From: Enterobacter cancerogenus
GTDB taxonomy: Bacteria; Pseudomonadota; Gammaproteobacteria; Enterobacterales; Enterobacteriaceae
Length of the DNA: 64,000 bases
Direction of reading: 5' to 3'
Assembly: GCA_000773965.1 (NCBI GenBank)
Contig: JRUP01000006.1
Location: 124,001 to 188,000, forward strand
A program made the translations under genes and the position numbers. Within the stretch, counting starts at the first letter, position 1. Each line of letters starts with the position of its first letter. Positions 24,107 to 32,002 of the stretch are shown here, in pieces. Under the pieces are notes generated by a model. The model saw only the letters and a program-made list of their open reading frames with translations, ran no database searches and was not told where the DNA came from.

Positions 24107-26454
24107 CAGAAGTTCAGCTTCAGCGAGCCTATAAAGGTGCGTTCCTGGCCCGGATAGCAGCTGGTATCGCCATCACAGGTGCCGACGTAGTGATGATCAA
24201 ACAGGTTTTGTACGTTGAATCCGACCTGAATATTTCTGTTCACCTGATATTTCACGCCCGCATCCACCAGGGTGAAGTTCTTTACCGGAATGGTGTTGGC
24301 GTTGTCGCCGTACATGCTGCCGATATAGCGCACGCCGGTGCTCAGCAACAGCCCATCAAACATGCCCTGATGGAAGCCGTAGTTCAGCCATGCCGATGCC
24401 ATGTTTTTCGGCACGTTAGCCTGCTGCTTGCCCTGATCGCCATTGTTGCTTTTGCTGATCTCGGCATCGGTGTAGGTATAAGAAGCCAGCACGTCGAGGT
24501 TAGACGTCAGTTGTGCCTGAGTTTCCCACTCGATGCCGCGTGAGCGCACTTCACCTGATGCCACCTGATAACCGGTGGCGAGGCCATCGACGATTTCATT
24601 GGTGAGCACGTTGGATTTGGTGATATCAAACGCGGCCAGCGTCATCAGCAGATTGCTGTCTGGCTGATATTTCACCCCAATCTCATACTGATGCGCCTTA
24701 CTCGGATCGAAGGTGCGGTTCTGGCTGTCGGTGCCGCTGTTGGGCACGAAGGATTCAGCGTAGCTGATGTACGGCGCCAATCCGTTGCCAACCAGATAAG
24801 TTAATCCTGCGCGTCCGGTCCAGGCATCTTTGTCCACCCATGAGCTGTTGCCACTGAGGTTGTTCTGCGTGCGCATGCTGATATCGTCATGACGACCGCC
24901 GAGCGTCACCAGCCATTGATCGGTGAGGTGAATTTGATCCTGCATGTAAACACCCAACTGGGCGGTGGTTTGATCGTTGTTATTCACGGCGTTGGTCGGG
25001 TCGGCAATATCCAGACCGTAAACCGGATTGGTGATGCTGAGCGCGGGCGCAACGGCGCTGAAGCGCTTGGCGTTGGCATCCAGCCAGCTGTAATCCACCC
25101 CGGCCAGCAGCGTGTGTGCGACTGACGCCGTGTTGAAATCCATCTGCAACTGGTTATCGATATTGAAGGCTTTCATATGCTCATCAAAACGAATGGCGTT
25201 GCGTGACACGGTGTTGGTGGTGAAGTCTGGATCGCCTGCAAGCAGGTTGTTCAGAATGGTATCGGTCTGACCGTAACGCAGGTTCTGGCGGAACTTAATG
25301 CCCTCAGAAAGCTGCTGGCTGAACTCATAGCCCACGCTGTACTGCTCCTGGCGGAAGCGGTTGTAGTTGTAATCGCCTAAGAGCGTGTCGGTGGTTTTAT
25401 TGCCCGGATTCGTCAGTACTGCCACGGTGCCACCGGAGGTATCGCGCAGGTAATCAGCGCGCAGCGTCAGACTGGTATCGGCGGAGGGAAGCCAGGTTAA
25501 AGTTGGTGCGAGGTACAGGCGGTTATCTTCGACATGCGGGCCATCGCGATACTGGAATTGGGTATCGCTATCACGTGCCAGACCGATCACGCGATACAGC
25601 CACTGACTTTCATCATCCAGCTTATCGCTCATATCAAACTGCGCCTGGCGGCGATTGAAATTCCCCAACTGGACTTCAACTTCATGCACGCCGCGCGCGT
25701 CAGGCATTTTGCTGACGCGGTTCACGATTCCGCCAGCATCCCCCAGACCAAACAGGGTAGATGAGGGGCCGCGTACAATATCAATGCGTTCCAGCGCATA
25801 AGGCTCGGTGCGGAAATAGCTATAACTGTTGTTGAGTTGACGCAGGCCGTCGCGGTAGTCGTTGGTGGTCAGAGCATTGAAGCCGCGAATGTAGATCCAG
25901 TCATAACCCTTAGGATCGACGCCATAGGTTTCGGTTTTCACTCCCGGCACATAGCGCAATGCTTCGGTGACACTCTGGACATTCTGGCGGTCCAATTGCT
26001 GACGCGTGATCACCGAGACCGACTGAGGCACTTCAAGCAGAGGTGTATCTGTTTTAGTGGCGCTGGTGGTTTGATCCGGTACGACGGAAGAGTTGCCCGG
26101 GGTTTTCGTTACCGTCAGCGTATCTTCGCCTACTGCCGAAGGCGTGACGGAGACGGTGTCACCATTCTGCGTCCACTCCAGTCCACTTCCTGCCAACAGT
26201 TTACCCAGCGCACTGTTCAGCGTCATCGAGCCTTTCACCGCAGGAGCAGTTTTATTAGCAAGGGATGTCGGTGCAGCAATCAGCTGCACGTTGGCCTGTC
26301 TGGCTAACTGGTTGAGTGAGGTCGCCAGTGGTTGCGAGGGCAGTGACAGTGACAGCGTTGCCGCGGCGAAAACGGCGGAAGCCGGCAACGCCACCGCCAG
26401 CGCGACGGCAATATGCGAAGGTCGAAATGCACGTAAAACAGAAAAACCAGCCAT
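24106..26454 (-). CDS. TonB-dependent siderophore receptor with N-terminal signalling domain
   Basis: 782 residues. A signal peptide of about 30 residues ends ASAVFA. Residues 32-105 are a secretin/TonB short N-terminal (STN) domain (LSLPSQPLATSLNQLARQAN, ALGKLLAGSGLEW), which passes ligand signals to FecR. A TonB box-like EDTLTVT is at 110-116. The plug follows (SVSVITRQQLDRQ, YIRGFNALT, ERIDIVRGPSSTLFGLGDAGGIVN), then a 22-strand barrel ending in a terminal Phe. The pattern is closest to FhuE/FoxA/FpvA-type hydroxamate receptors. A Fur box lies 21-39 bases upstream. It is expected to be induced by its own siderophore through the adjacent FecI-FecR pair. Confidence 0.93.
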   Translation of the reverse strand: MAGFSVLRAFRPSHIAVALAVALPASAVFAAATLSLSLPSQPLATSLNQLARQANVQLIAAPTSLANKTAPAVKGSMTLNSALGKLLAGSGLEWTQNGDTVSVTPSAVGEDTLTVTKTPGNSSVVPDQTTSATKTDTPLLEVPQSVSVITRQQLDRQNVQSVTEALRYVPGVKTETYGVDPKGYDWIYIRGFNALTTNDYRDGLRQLNNSYSYFRTEPYALERIDIVRGPSSTLFGLGDAGGIVNRVSKMPDARGVHEVEVQLGNFNRRQAQFDMSDKLDDESQWLYRVIGLARDSDTQFQYRDGPHVEDNRLYLAPTLTWLPSADTSLTLRADYLRDTSGGTVAVLTNPGNKTTDTLLGDYNYNRFRQEQYSVGYEFSQQLSEGIKFRQNLRYGQTDTILNNLLAGDPDFTTNTVSRNAIRFDEHMKAFNIDNQLQMDFNTASVAHTLLAGVDYSWLDANAKRFSAVAPALSITNPVYGLDIADPTNAVNNNDQTTAQLGVYMQDQIHLTDQWLVTLGGRHDDISMRTQNNLSGNSSWVDKDAWTGRAGLTYLVGNGLAPYISYAESFVPNSGTDSQNRTFDPSKAHQYEIGVKYQPDSNLLMTLAAFDITKSNVLTNEIVDGLATGYQVASGEVRSRGIEWETQAQLTSNLDVLASYTYTDAEISKSNNGDQGKQQANVPKNMASAWLNYGFHQGMFDGLLLSTGVRYIGSMYGDNANTIPVKNFTLVDAGVKYQVNRNIQVGFNVQNLFDHHYVGTCDGDTSCYPGQERTFIGSLKLNF

Positions 26455-26474
26455 TCAGGATCCCCAGAGATAAG

Positions 26475-26493
26475 ATAAATAATAATCATTCTC
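26475..26493 (-). promoter_or_regulatory. Fur box upstream of TonB receptor gene
   Basis: ATAAATAATAATCATTCTC matches the 19-base Fur consensus in 14 positions as read on the plus strand. It sits in the 79-base gap between the receptor start and the end of fecR, so the receptor operon has its own iron-repressed promoter. Confidence 0.7.
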
Positions 26494-26533
26494 TTCTGAA
26501 GACGGCGCGCAGGGTCAAACCCTGACGTCGATT

Positions 26534-27571
26534 TTAATTATTTTTTAACGTCATGCCGGTTGCGACCACAGTGGATTGATTTTTAATGCTTTTTATTTTC
26601 ACCGGCAGCACGCGAGGCAATGCGTTAGCAAAGCTATCCACCCGATTGGTATCAAAACTGCCGCTGATGCGCAGTGCGGCAACAGCAGGCGAATTCAGCT
26701 TGAGCGAAACGTCGCCGTAGCGAGCAAACTCCGCCAGTGCCATATCCAGCCGCGTGTCATCCAGTACGATACGATCGTCGCGCCAGGCGGCGATGCTCTC
26801 GGCGGGCAGCGTGGAACGAGAAATCAATCGTCCCTCGGCATCGGTGAGCGACCGTTCCGAAGCGTGTAGCACACTGATATGCCGCTGCGCCTGTGGCAAG
26901 TGCAGATGCTGCATTGCCCGCCACCAGCGGTTCTCCCAGCTGTTGCGTGGACCGACGCGCACCGCGCCAGAACGCACGGCGACATCGCTGCCTTCACCAC
27001 TCATGGTATGCGGCAGGTAACGGACCCGGAATTCGGTGCCCACTACGGTTACGCGGGTTGGGCCGCTAAGCACCTCAAACGGTTGGCTCGGGTTGTGTTT
27101 GACCTGGAAGAAGACTTGCCCTTGTGGCATCTCCACTTCCCGGCGATTGGCAAAGTAGCGCACGTTGAGCTGAGTACCGGCATCCAGTGACAACGTGGTG
27201 CCGTCGGGAAGTTGTACGGTGCGCATCTCGCCAAGCCCGGTGTGCCAGCTTGCGCTGTAAATCGGCGGGGCGAAGGAGCTACGCAGCGGGAAGTAGAGCA
27301 CGGCTGCCAGTAACAGCAGCGCACAGGTCGCGACCATCGGACGCCACCCAATACGGCGTGTTGGCGCGGGGCGCAGATGCGCAACGGCAGCAGCAGGAAT
27401 AGCTGCCGTCTGTTGCCACAGCCCGCCCAAATCCTCGTATTCTGCCCGATGGGCGGGCGTCTGCAGCCAGCGTTCGAACGCCTGTTGCTCCTCTTGCGTC
27501 ATGCCTTCTTGCTGACGGAGTAGCCAATGGATCGCCTGTTCGGCAATCGTCTGCTCATCATGTCGCGTCAT
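26534..27571 (-). CDS. FecR-like anti-sigma/signal transducer
   Basis: 345 residues. The N-terminal cytoplasmic helical domain (DUF4880-like: AIHWLLRQQEGMTQEEQQAFERWL, then HRAEYEDLGGLW) binds the sigma factor. One membrane helix is at about residues 77-95 (PMVATCALLLLAAVLYF). The periplasmic FecR domain follows (MRTVQLPDGTTLSLDAGTQLNV, GQVFFQVKHNPSQPFEV, VVGTEFRVRYL). A C-terminal STN-like repeat (LDMALAEFARYGDVSLKL) would meet the receptor's signalling domain. It overlaps the sigma gene by four bases (ATGA). It links outer-membrane siderophore binding to sigma factor activity. Confidence 0.9.
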   Translation of the reverse strand: MTRHDEQTIAEQAIHWLLRQQEGMTQEEQQAFERWLQTPAHRAEYEDLGGLWQQTAAIPAAAVAHLRPAPTRRIGWRPMVATCALLLLAAVLYFPLRSSFAPPIYSASWHTGLGEMRTVQLPDGTTLSLDAGTQLNVRYFANRREVEMPQGQVFFQVKHNPSQPFEVLSGPTRVTVVGTEFRVRYLPHTMSGEGSDVAVRSGAVRVGPRNSWENRWWRAMQHLHLPQAQRHISVLHASERSLTDAEGRLISRSTLPAESIAAWRDDRIVLDDTRLDMALAEFARYGDVSLKLNSPAVAALRISGSFDTNRVDSFANALPRVLPVKIKSIKNQSTVVATGMTLKNN

Positions 27572-28107
27572 CGTGCCTTCCCTGTCGACTGTTCATCACG
27601 CCAGCTGTCGCGGCTGGCACGACAGGCCAGCATGGCGCGAATGATGTGTTTTTCTACCATGTTGGTTGAAATTCCCATGCTCGCAGCCACTTCGCTTTGC
27701 GACTGCCCCTCAATACGATGACGGATAAAAGCCTCCCGGCAGCGCGGCGGCAGGGTCTCAATGGCAGCCACAATATGGTCGATATATTGTTGGTTCTCAA
27801 GGCGATTATCCGGTTGCTCATAGCCGGGTGCCAGTAACTCGTCGGTGTCAGTATCTTGTGAGGGATCATACTGTTTCTGCAGGCGATAGCGGTCGACCAA
27901 AAGATTTCTGGCGATATGGTAGAGCAATCCGCGGTGCGAGGAAATCTGTTCCGGGGCAGCCAGCGCGCGGCTGAATGTCTCCTGGGTCAGTTCTTCCGCG
28001 AGGTGTTTATCCCGCAGTCTACCGCTCAAAAAGCGGAACAGTTCCGTGTAGTAACGCTCAAACGCTGACAAGATGGATTCCCAACAACCGCACAGTGCTG
28101 CATGCAT
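27568..28107 (-). CDS. FecI-like ECF sigma factor
   Basis: 179 residues, typical ECF size. Region 2 is at about residues 15-80 (AFERYYTELFRFLSGRLRD, AEELTQETFSRAL, HIARNLLVDRYR). Region 4 follows at about 115-165 (AAIETLPPRCREAFIRHRIEGQSQSEVAASMGISTNMVEKHI), the FecI/FpvI-type ending. It directs RNA polymerase to the receptor operon when the FecR-like protein signals that siderophore is bound. The first ATG at 28107 lacks a clear ribosome site, so the start could be a few codons off. A good Fur box lies 27 bases upstream, so iron represses it. Confidence 0.9.
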   Translation of the reverse strand: MHAALCGCWESILSAFERYYTELFRFLSGRLRDKHLAEELTQETFSRALAAPEQISSHRGLLYHIARNLLVDRYRLQKQYDPSQDTDTDELLAPGYEQPDNRLENQQYIDHIVAAIETLPPRCREAFIRHRIEGQSQSEVAASMGISTNMVEKHIIRAMLACRASRDSWRDEQSTGKAR

Positions 28108-28133
28108 GAAAGAGTGGCAGGCTGTATTTGAAT

Positions 28134-28152
28134 GAAAATCGTTATCGTTATC
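28134..28152 (-). promoter_or_regulatory. Fur box upstream of fecI-like gene
   Basis: Read on the minus strand, GATAACGATAACGATTTTC matches 15 of 19 positions of the Fur consensus. It lies just upstream of the sigma factor start and downstream of the toxin gene. Confidence 0.8.
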
Positions 28153-28229
28153 AAGATGGGATGATTGGAAAAGGTAAAAAAAGCGTTGTTGAGGAAGATT
28201 ATGGGCGCGATAGAGTGCTGAGTGTGGAA

Positions 28230-28520
28230 TTAAAAGTCGGGTAGGTGACGAGCCGTATCCATCTGTTGATGTAAAATTCGGGCAATAAATATTCCGGAAG
28301 GATTGGCAGTATAAAAAATGGTATGTGACTGGAAAACAATACGTTTCACATCCTGCACGCGCGGGTAATCCTGTCCCATCTCAGGCATCTTTGACAATGT
28401 TTCAAGGAACTCATCCAATGCATCGGTGTAGCGATCGGCTTGGGCTTCACCAAATTTGAGCAAGGTATAATCATAGATATTGGCAAAGTCACTGTCGGCA
28501 AGTTTGGACAGTTTATACAC
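28230..28520 (-). CDS. parE: ParE/RelE-type toxin
   Basis: 96 residues from the GTG at 28520; AAGGAAG lies ten bases upstream. The first residues (YKLSKLADSDFANIYDYTLLKFGEAQADRYTDALDEFLETL) and the ending with RIVFQSHTIFYTANPSGIFIARILHQQMD are the ParE signature. ParE-type toxins usually poison DNA gyrase; RelE relatives cut mRNA, and sequence alone favours ParE. Its start overlaps the antitoxin end by eight bases, giving coupled translation. Longer in-frame versions that begin inside the antitoxin gene are unlikely. Confidence 0.88.
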   Translation of the reverse strand: MYKLSKLADSDFANIYDYTLLKFGEAQADRYTDALDEFLETLSKMPEMGQDYPRVQDVKRIVFQSHTIFYTANPSGIFIARILHQQMDTARHLPDF

Positions 28521-28755
28521 GATGAAGCTTCTTCCTTTCCGCAGCGATCTCACGCAGTGAACGCGGGCTTTCGCCACTTTCTAACCCTTCAACAACGGCA
28601 TTTCGGACAACTTGATCATGTGATTCCTGTTGTTCCAGCAGCCGTAAAGCCGAACGCATCACTTCACTGGCTGATCCATAGCGCCCTGAATCAACCATGC
28701 GCGAGATGAAGTTATCGAGTTGTTCACCGACGCTAACCGACGTTATTTTTCTCAT
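28513..28755 (-). CDS. parD: ParD-type antitoxin
   Basis: 80 residues from the ATG at 28755, with GGTGAG just upstream; a GTG at 28764 is possible. The N-terminal ribbon-helix-helix is typical of ParD/CopG (KITSVSVGEQLDNFISRMVDSGRYGSASEVMRSALRLLEQQE), followed by a flexible tail rich in Glu, Ser and Arg that wraps the toxin. It neutralises the neighbouring ParE-type toxin and represses the operon. A perfect 19-base palindrome sits directly upstream. The pair lies immediately before the iron-signalling operon on the same strand. Confidence 0.88.
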   Translation of the reverse strand: MRKITSVSVGEQLDNFISRMVDSGRYGSASEVMRSALRLLEQQESHDQVVRNAVVEGLESGESPRSLREIAAERKKLHRV

Positions 28756-28766
28756 TGAACTCACCG

Positions 28767-28785
28767 TGTATTAACTGTTAATACA
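28767..28785. promoter_or_regulatory. perfect palindrome, parDE operator
   Basis: TGTATTAAC-T-GTTAATACA, arms of nine bases with a single central base, starting 12 bases upstream of the antitoxin ATG. Position and perfect symmetry fit autorepression by the ribbon-helix-helix antitoxin. Confidence 0.75.
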
Positions 28786-28994
28786 AAAGAACATAGTTTG
28801 CTCAAGTCCTCATCGCCAGTCAAATCGACCTCGTTCTTATGGAATGTGCCACGCAATAGTATGCTTTGCGCAGACCCTTAACCTTCACTCAACAACTATA
28901 ATATTCCCAGAAGGTCTGCCCGGTATGGGCACAAAGATCATGCTGGCTGTTCCCCTTGCTCACTATCATTGGTGCTTTTGCAGAAGGATAACCC

Positions 28995-29552
28995 ATGCGT
29001 ACTTTTCTGGTGGCGTTGTGCGTCTCGTTGAGTGTTTTGACCTTCCCAACCCTCGCCGCAGGCACATTGAGTGATGGCTGGGAATGGCTGAAACAGGATG
29101 TCTCGCAAACGTGGGAGCAGCCACAATATTACGACCTCTATTTGCCGTTCATCAGCTGGCATGCGCGTTTTGCTTACGACAAAGAGAAAACCGACAACTA
29201 CAACGAATCGCCGTGGGGCGGGGGCTTTGGTGTGTCGCGCTACAACGAAGACGGTGACTGGAGCGCGCTGTATGCGATGGCGTTTAAGGATTCACATAAT
29301 ATGTGGCAGCCGATTATTGGTTACGGCTGGGAGAAGGGCTGGTATCTGGATGAGGCACGCGATGTACGCTTAGGGCTGGGGCTGACGGCGGGCATCACGG
29401 CGCGCGATGATTTCGCCAACTACGTGCCGCTGCCGATTGTTTTGCCGCTGTTCTCCGCAGGCTATAAACGCCTCAACGTGCAGTTCACCTATATTCCGGG
29501 CACTTATAACAACGGTAATGTGCTGTTTGCCTGGTTCCGCTATGGCTTCTGA
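28995..29552 (+). CDS. pagP: lipid A palmitoyltransferase PagP
   Basis: 185 residues, the size of E. coli PagP, and close to it over long stretches: [59 protein letters not shown]. Catalytic His56, Asp99 and Ser100 (WHARF and FKDS) are all present. A signal peptide (residues 1-22) precedes an amphipathic helix and an eight-strand outer-membrane barrel ending in Phe. The enzyme moves palmitate from phospholipid to lipid A or phosphatidylglycerol and protects against antimicrobial peptides. AGAAGGA precedes the ATG. In relatives PhoPQ controls it; I see no certain PhoP box. The next gene starts within its last codons. Confidence 0.96.
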   Translation: MRTFLVALCVSLSVLTFPTLAAGTLSDGWEWLKQDVSQTWEQPQYYDLYLPFISWHARFAYDKEKTDNYNESPWGGGFGVSRYNEDGDWSALYAMAFKDSHNMWQPIIGYGWEKGWYLDEARDVRLGLGLTAGITARDDFANYVPLPIVLPLFSAGYKRLNVQFTYIPGTYNNGNVLFAWFRYGF

Positions 29553-31047
29553 AATGCTGCAACGTTCTTCTGCGCTAAAGTGGCTAAAGAGAATTGCCCT
29601 GAGCTTGATGGCATTGCTCATCATGTTTCTGCTGATCCGTGGATATCAATCTGAGCAGGGGCCGCCGCTGCATCGCTGGCACACCTGGGCGGCTGATGAA
29701 ATGACGGTGGAGCAAATAGATCACGCCACCTTCGACGATTATCTGGCGCAGGAAAATGTGATCTTCAAGCAGATGAAACACAACGTCACGGATCAACTCA
29801 GTGACGAAGAGAAAACCTCGCTCAACCGCTATAACGCGCAAAGCCCGGTCTATCCGGCAGGCTTTACTACCGACTGGAATCGTTCGTTTGTGCTGAAACC
29901 TGCGGGTGAAATCAAAGGCGCGGTTGTGCTGTTGCACGGTTTAACGGATTCACCTTACAGCATGCGTTATCTGGCACAGGCCTATCAGCAACAAGGCTAT
30001 GTTGCTGTAGTACCCAGGCTGCCCGGCCATGGTACCGCGCCGGGATCGTTAACCAAAGTGGACTGGAAAATGTGGCTGGCCGCGACGCGTCTGGCCGTGC
30101 GTGAAGCCACCCGGGTAGCGGGATCCCAGGTCCCGTTGCATCTGGTGGGTTACTCCAACGGCGGCGCGCTGGCGATGAAATATGTGCTCGATGCTCAGCA
30201 GAATCATAATCTGCGCCAACCGCAGCAGGTGTTGCTGTTGTCGCCGATGATTGGCGTGACGGCATACGCTCGATTTGCGGGATTAGCCGGTTGGCCGGCG
30301 GTGTTCCCGGTGTTTGCCAAAGCCGCGTGGCTGAATATCGTGCCGGAATTTAACCCGTTTAAATACAATTCGTTCCCGGTGCGAGCGGCGCGACAGTCCT
30401 GGTTGTTAACCCAGGCGTTACAGGAACAGATTGTGCAACTCGCACGCGATGGCGAAATACGTGGCTTACCACCGGTACTGACTTTCCAGTCGATCCTCGA
30501 TTCTACGGTCAGCACTCGAGCAGTGGTCAATGCGCTGTATCGCTATTTACCGGATAACGGCAGCCAATTAGTGATTTTCGATATTAATCAGGCGGCCAAT
30601 TTGCGCGCGCTGTTCCGGCCTGCACTGTATTCAGCGGTCAACGACTTACTGCCTGCCGCGCCGCGTCATTATACCACAACGGTGATCACTAACGCGTCGC
30701 CCACCACTTATGAGGTGGTTGCCCGCATCACGCCTGCCGATCAAACCAACGAAGTGACGCGTCCTCTGCATCTCGCGTGGCCGCAGGATATGTATTCCTT
30801 GTCGCATATCGCCGTCCCTTTCCCGCTCACCGATTCGCTGTATGGCCGCGAACCCACCGAGAAAAATCGTTATGGCATCAGCCTCGGCACCATCTCACTG
30901 CGCGGAGAAACTTCCAGTCTTACCGTTGGGCTCGACACCTTGATGCGTAATACCTCGAATCCGTTTTTCACTTATATGATGGCGCAAATTAATGGACGGA
31001 TTGCCTGCGGCCAGCAGCCGGATCTGCAACAGTGCCTTAAAGAGTAA
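29542..31047 (+). CDS. membrane-anchored alpha/beta hydrolase (esterase/lipase-like)
   Basis: About 501 residues from the ATG at 29542, which overlaps pagP by 11 bases; the next ATG at 29554, just after the pagP stop, is equally possible. A single N-terminal membrane helix ([17 protein letters not shown]) leaves the enzyme in the periplasm. The alpha/beta hydrolase core shows the oxyanion segment [18 protein letters not shown] (HG at 132) and the nucleophile elbow GYSNGG (Ser205). A lid-like part follows, and the late acid/His region lies in [16 protein letters not shown]. Coupling to pagP suggests work on lipids or acyl chains of the envelope, but that is inference. Its 3' end overlaps the convergent acyltransferase gene. 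Confidence 0.8.
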   Translation: MASEMLQRSSALKWLKRIALSLMALLIMFLLIRGYQSEQGPPLHRWHTWAADEMTVEQIDHATFDDYLAQENVIFKQMKHNVTDQLSDEEKTSLNRYNAQSPVYPAGFTTDWNRSFVLKPAGEIKGAVVLLHGLTDSPYSMRYLAQAYQQQGYVAVVPRLPGHGTAPGSLTKVDWKMWLAATRLAVREATRVAGSQVPLHLVGYSNGGALAMKYVLDAQQNHNLRQPQQVLLLSPMIGVTAYARFAGLAGWPAVFPVFAKAAWLNIVPEFNPFKYNSFPVRAARQSWLLTQALQEQIVQLARDGEIRGLPPVLTFQSILDSTVSTRAVVNALYRYLPDNGSQLVIFDINQAANLRALFRPALYSAVNDLLPAAPRHYTTTVITNASPTTYEVVARITPADQTNEVTRPLHLAWPQDMYSLSHIAVPFPLTDSLYGREPTEKNRYGISLGTISLRGETSSLTVGLDTLMRNTSNPFFTYMMAQINGRIACGQQPDLQQCLKE

Positions 31048-32002
31048 TGACTTTTTTCAGCAACCCGTTGGCAAGAATCAGCCGGGCCAGCAGCACCGAG
31101 AGCACAAAGGTCAGCACAATCAGCGTGAGCTTGGTGGCCAGCGAAGTGATCGGGATCAACGCGGTGACGATGTGAAACACCGAGTAATGCATGATGTACA
31201 CCCCGGTCATGGTTTTACTCACGGTAGCCAGCAGGGTTTCTTTGAGGGCGGCATGTCGGCGAAAGCGCACGCCGCTGGCGGCTAACACCAGTGCGACCAC
31301 CAACAGGTAAATTTGTGAGCCGGTGAGGAGGAAGGCATTGCGGTCGGCTTTAAACAGCGCGAAGAAGAAGTGCTGCTCGTACAACCAGGTGAACAGATAA
31401 ATAAACGGCAGGGCGCAGCTGGCGACGAGGGCGACTCTTCTCCGACTCAGCCAGTCGGCAATCACCGGTTCACACAATAGCTGGCCGGTGAGGTAAAACA
31501 GCAGCCAGGTCCAGATACGGTATTGCGGCGCGAGACTGAGGACCCGCACCTCGGGATAGAGCACCGACAGCAAATCGTAGCCATAGGAAAACAGCAACAG
31601 GGCACCAACCAGTGCGCAAAACGTTAAGCGATGCAGGCTGAGCCAGCTGAGCAGCGGATTAAAGCTGTAAATCACGATAAACGAGAACACAAACCACGGC
31701 TGAATCAGGTAACCGCGCTGATAAGGTTCCCACAGATAGTAAATCGTCATCCAGAAGAGGAAGACGATCACCACATTGCGGATCTTGTTGAGCTGCCAGC
31801 GTAAATCCTGCTCGGCGTGGCTATCCATAATGCCCGCCACCACAAAAAACAGTGGGGTAGCGATGGTGGAGATAAACGTCAGGAACGCCAGAATCCAGTG
31901 GTAATCATAATCGTAGCGATCCCAGGTGTTATACAGCGTAAAAAAGGTCACTGCCGCCATGCAGCCGAGTGTCTTAATGACATTCAGCCCGGTGGCGTTC
32001 AT
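31037..32002 (-). CDS. acyltransferase 3-family membrane protein
   Basis: 321 residues with about ten membrane helices, as in OafA/OpgC/YiaH-type acyltransferases. The opening LNVIKTLGCMAAVTFFTLYNTW replaces the more usual R-x-x-A-[IV]-x-x-V-x-x-x-H with a related but degenerate version, lacking the usual His. VYIMHYSVFHIVTALI near the end is the common last-helices motif. Such proteins move acetyl or succinyl groups onto sugars of LPS, glucans or capsule. The ATG overlaps the stop of the RND pump gene (ATGA), so it is made together with the pump. The acceptor is unknown, and the missing His leaves activity open. Confidence 0.7.
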   Translation of the reverse strand: MNATGLNVIKTLGCMAAVTFFTLYNTWDRYDYDYHWILAFLTFISTIATPLFFVVAGIMDSHAEQDLRWQLNKIRNVVIVFLFWMTIYYLWEPYQRGYLIQPWFVFSFIVIYSFNPLLSWLSLHRLTFCALVGALLLFSYGYDLLSVLYPEVRVLSLAPQYRIWTWLLFYLTGQLLCEPVIADWLSRRRVALVASCALPFIYLFTWLYEQHFFFALFKADRNAFLLTGSQIYLLVVALVLAASGVRFRRHAALKETLLATVSKTMTGVYIMHYSVFHIVTALIPITSLATKLTLIVLTFVLSVLLARLILANGLLKKVITL

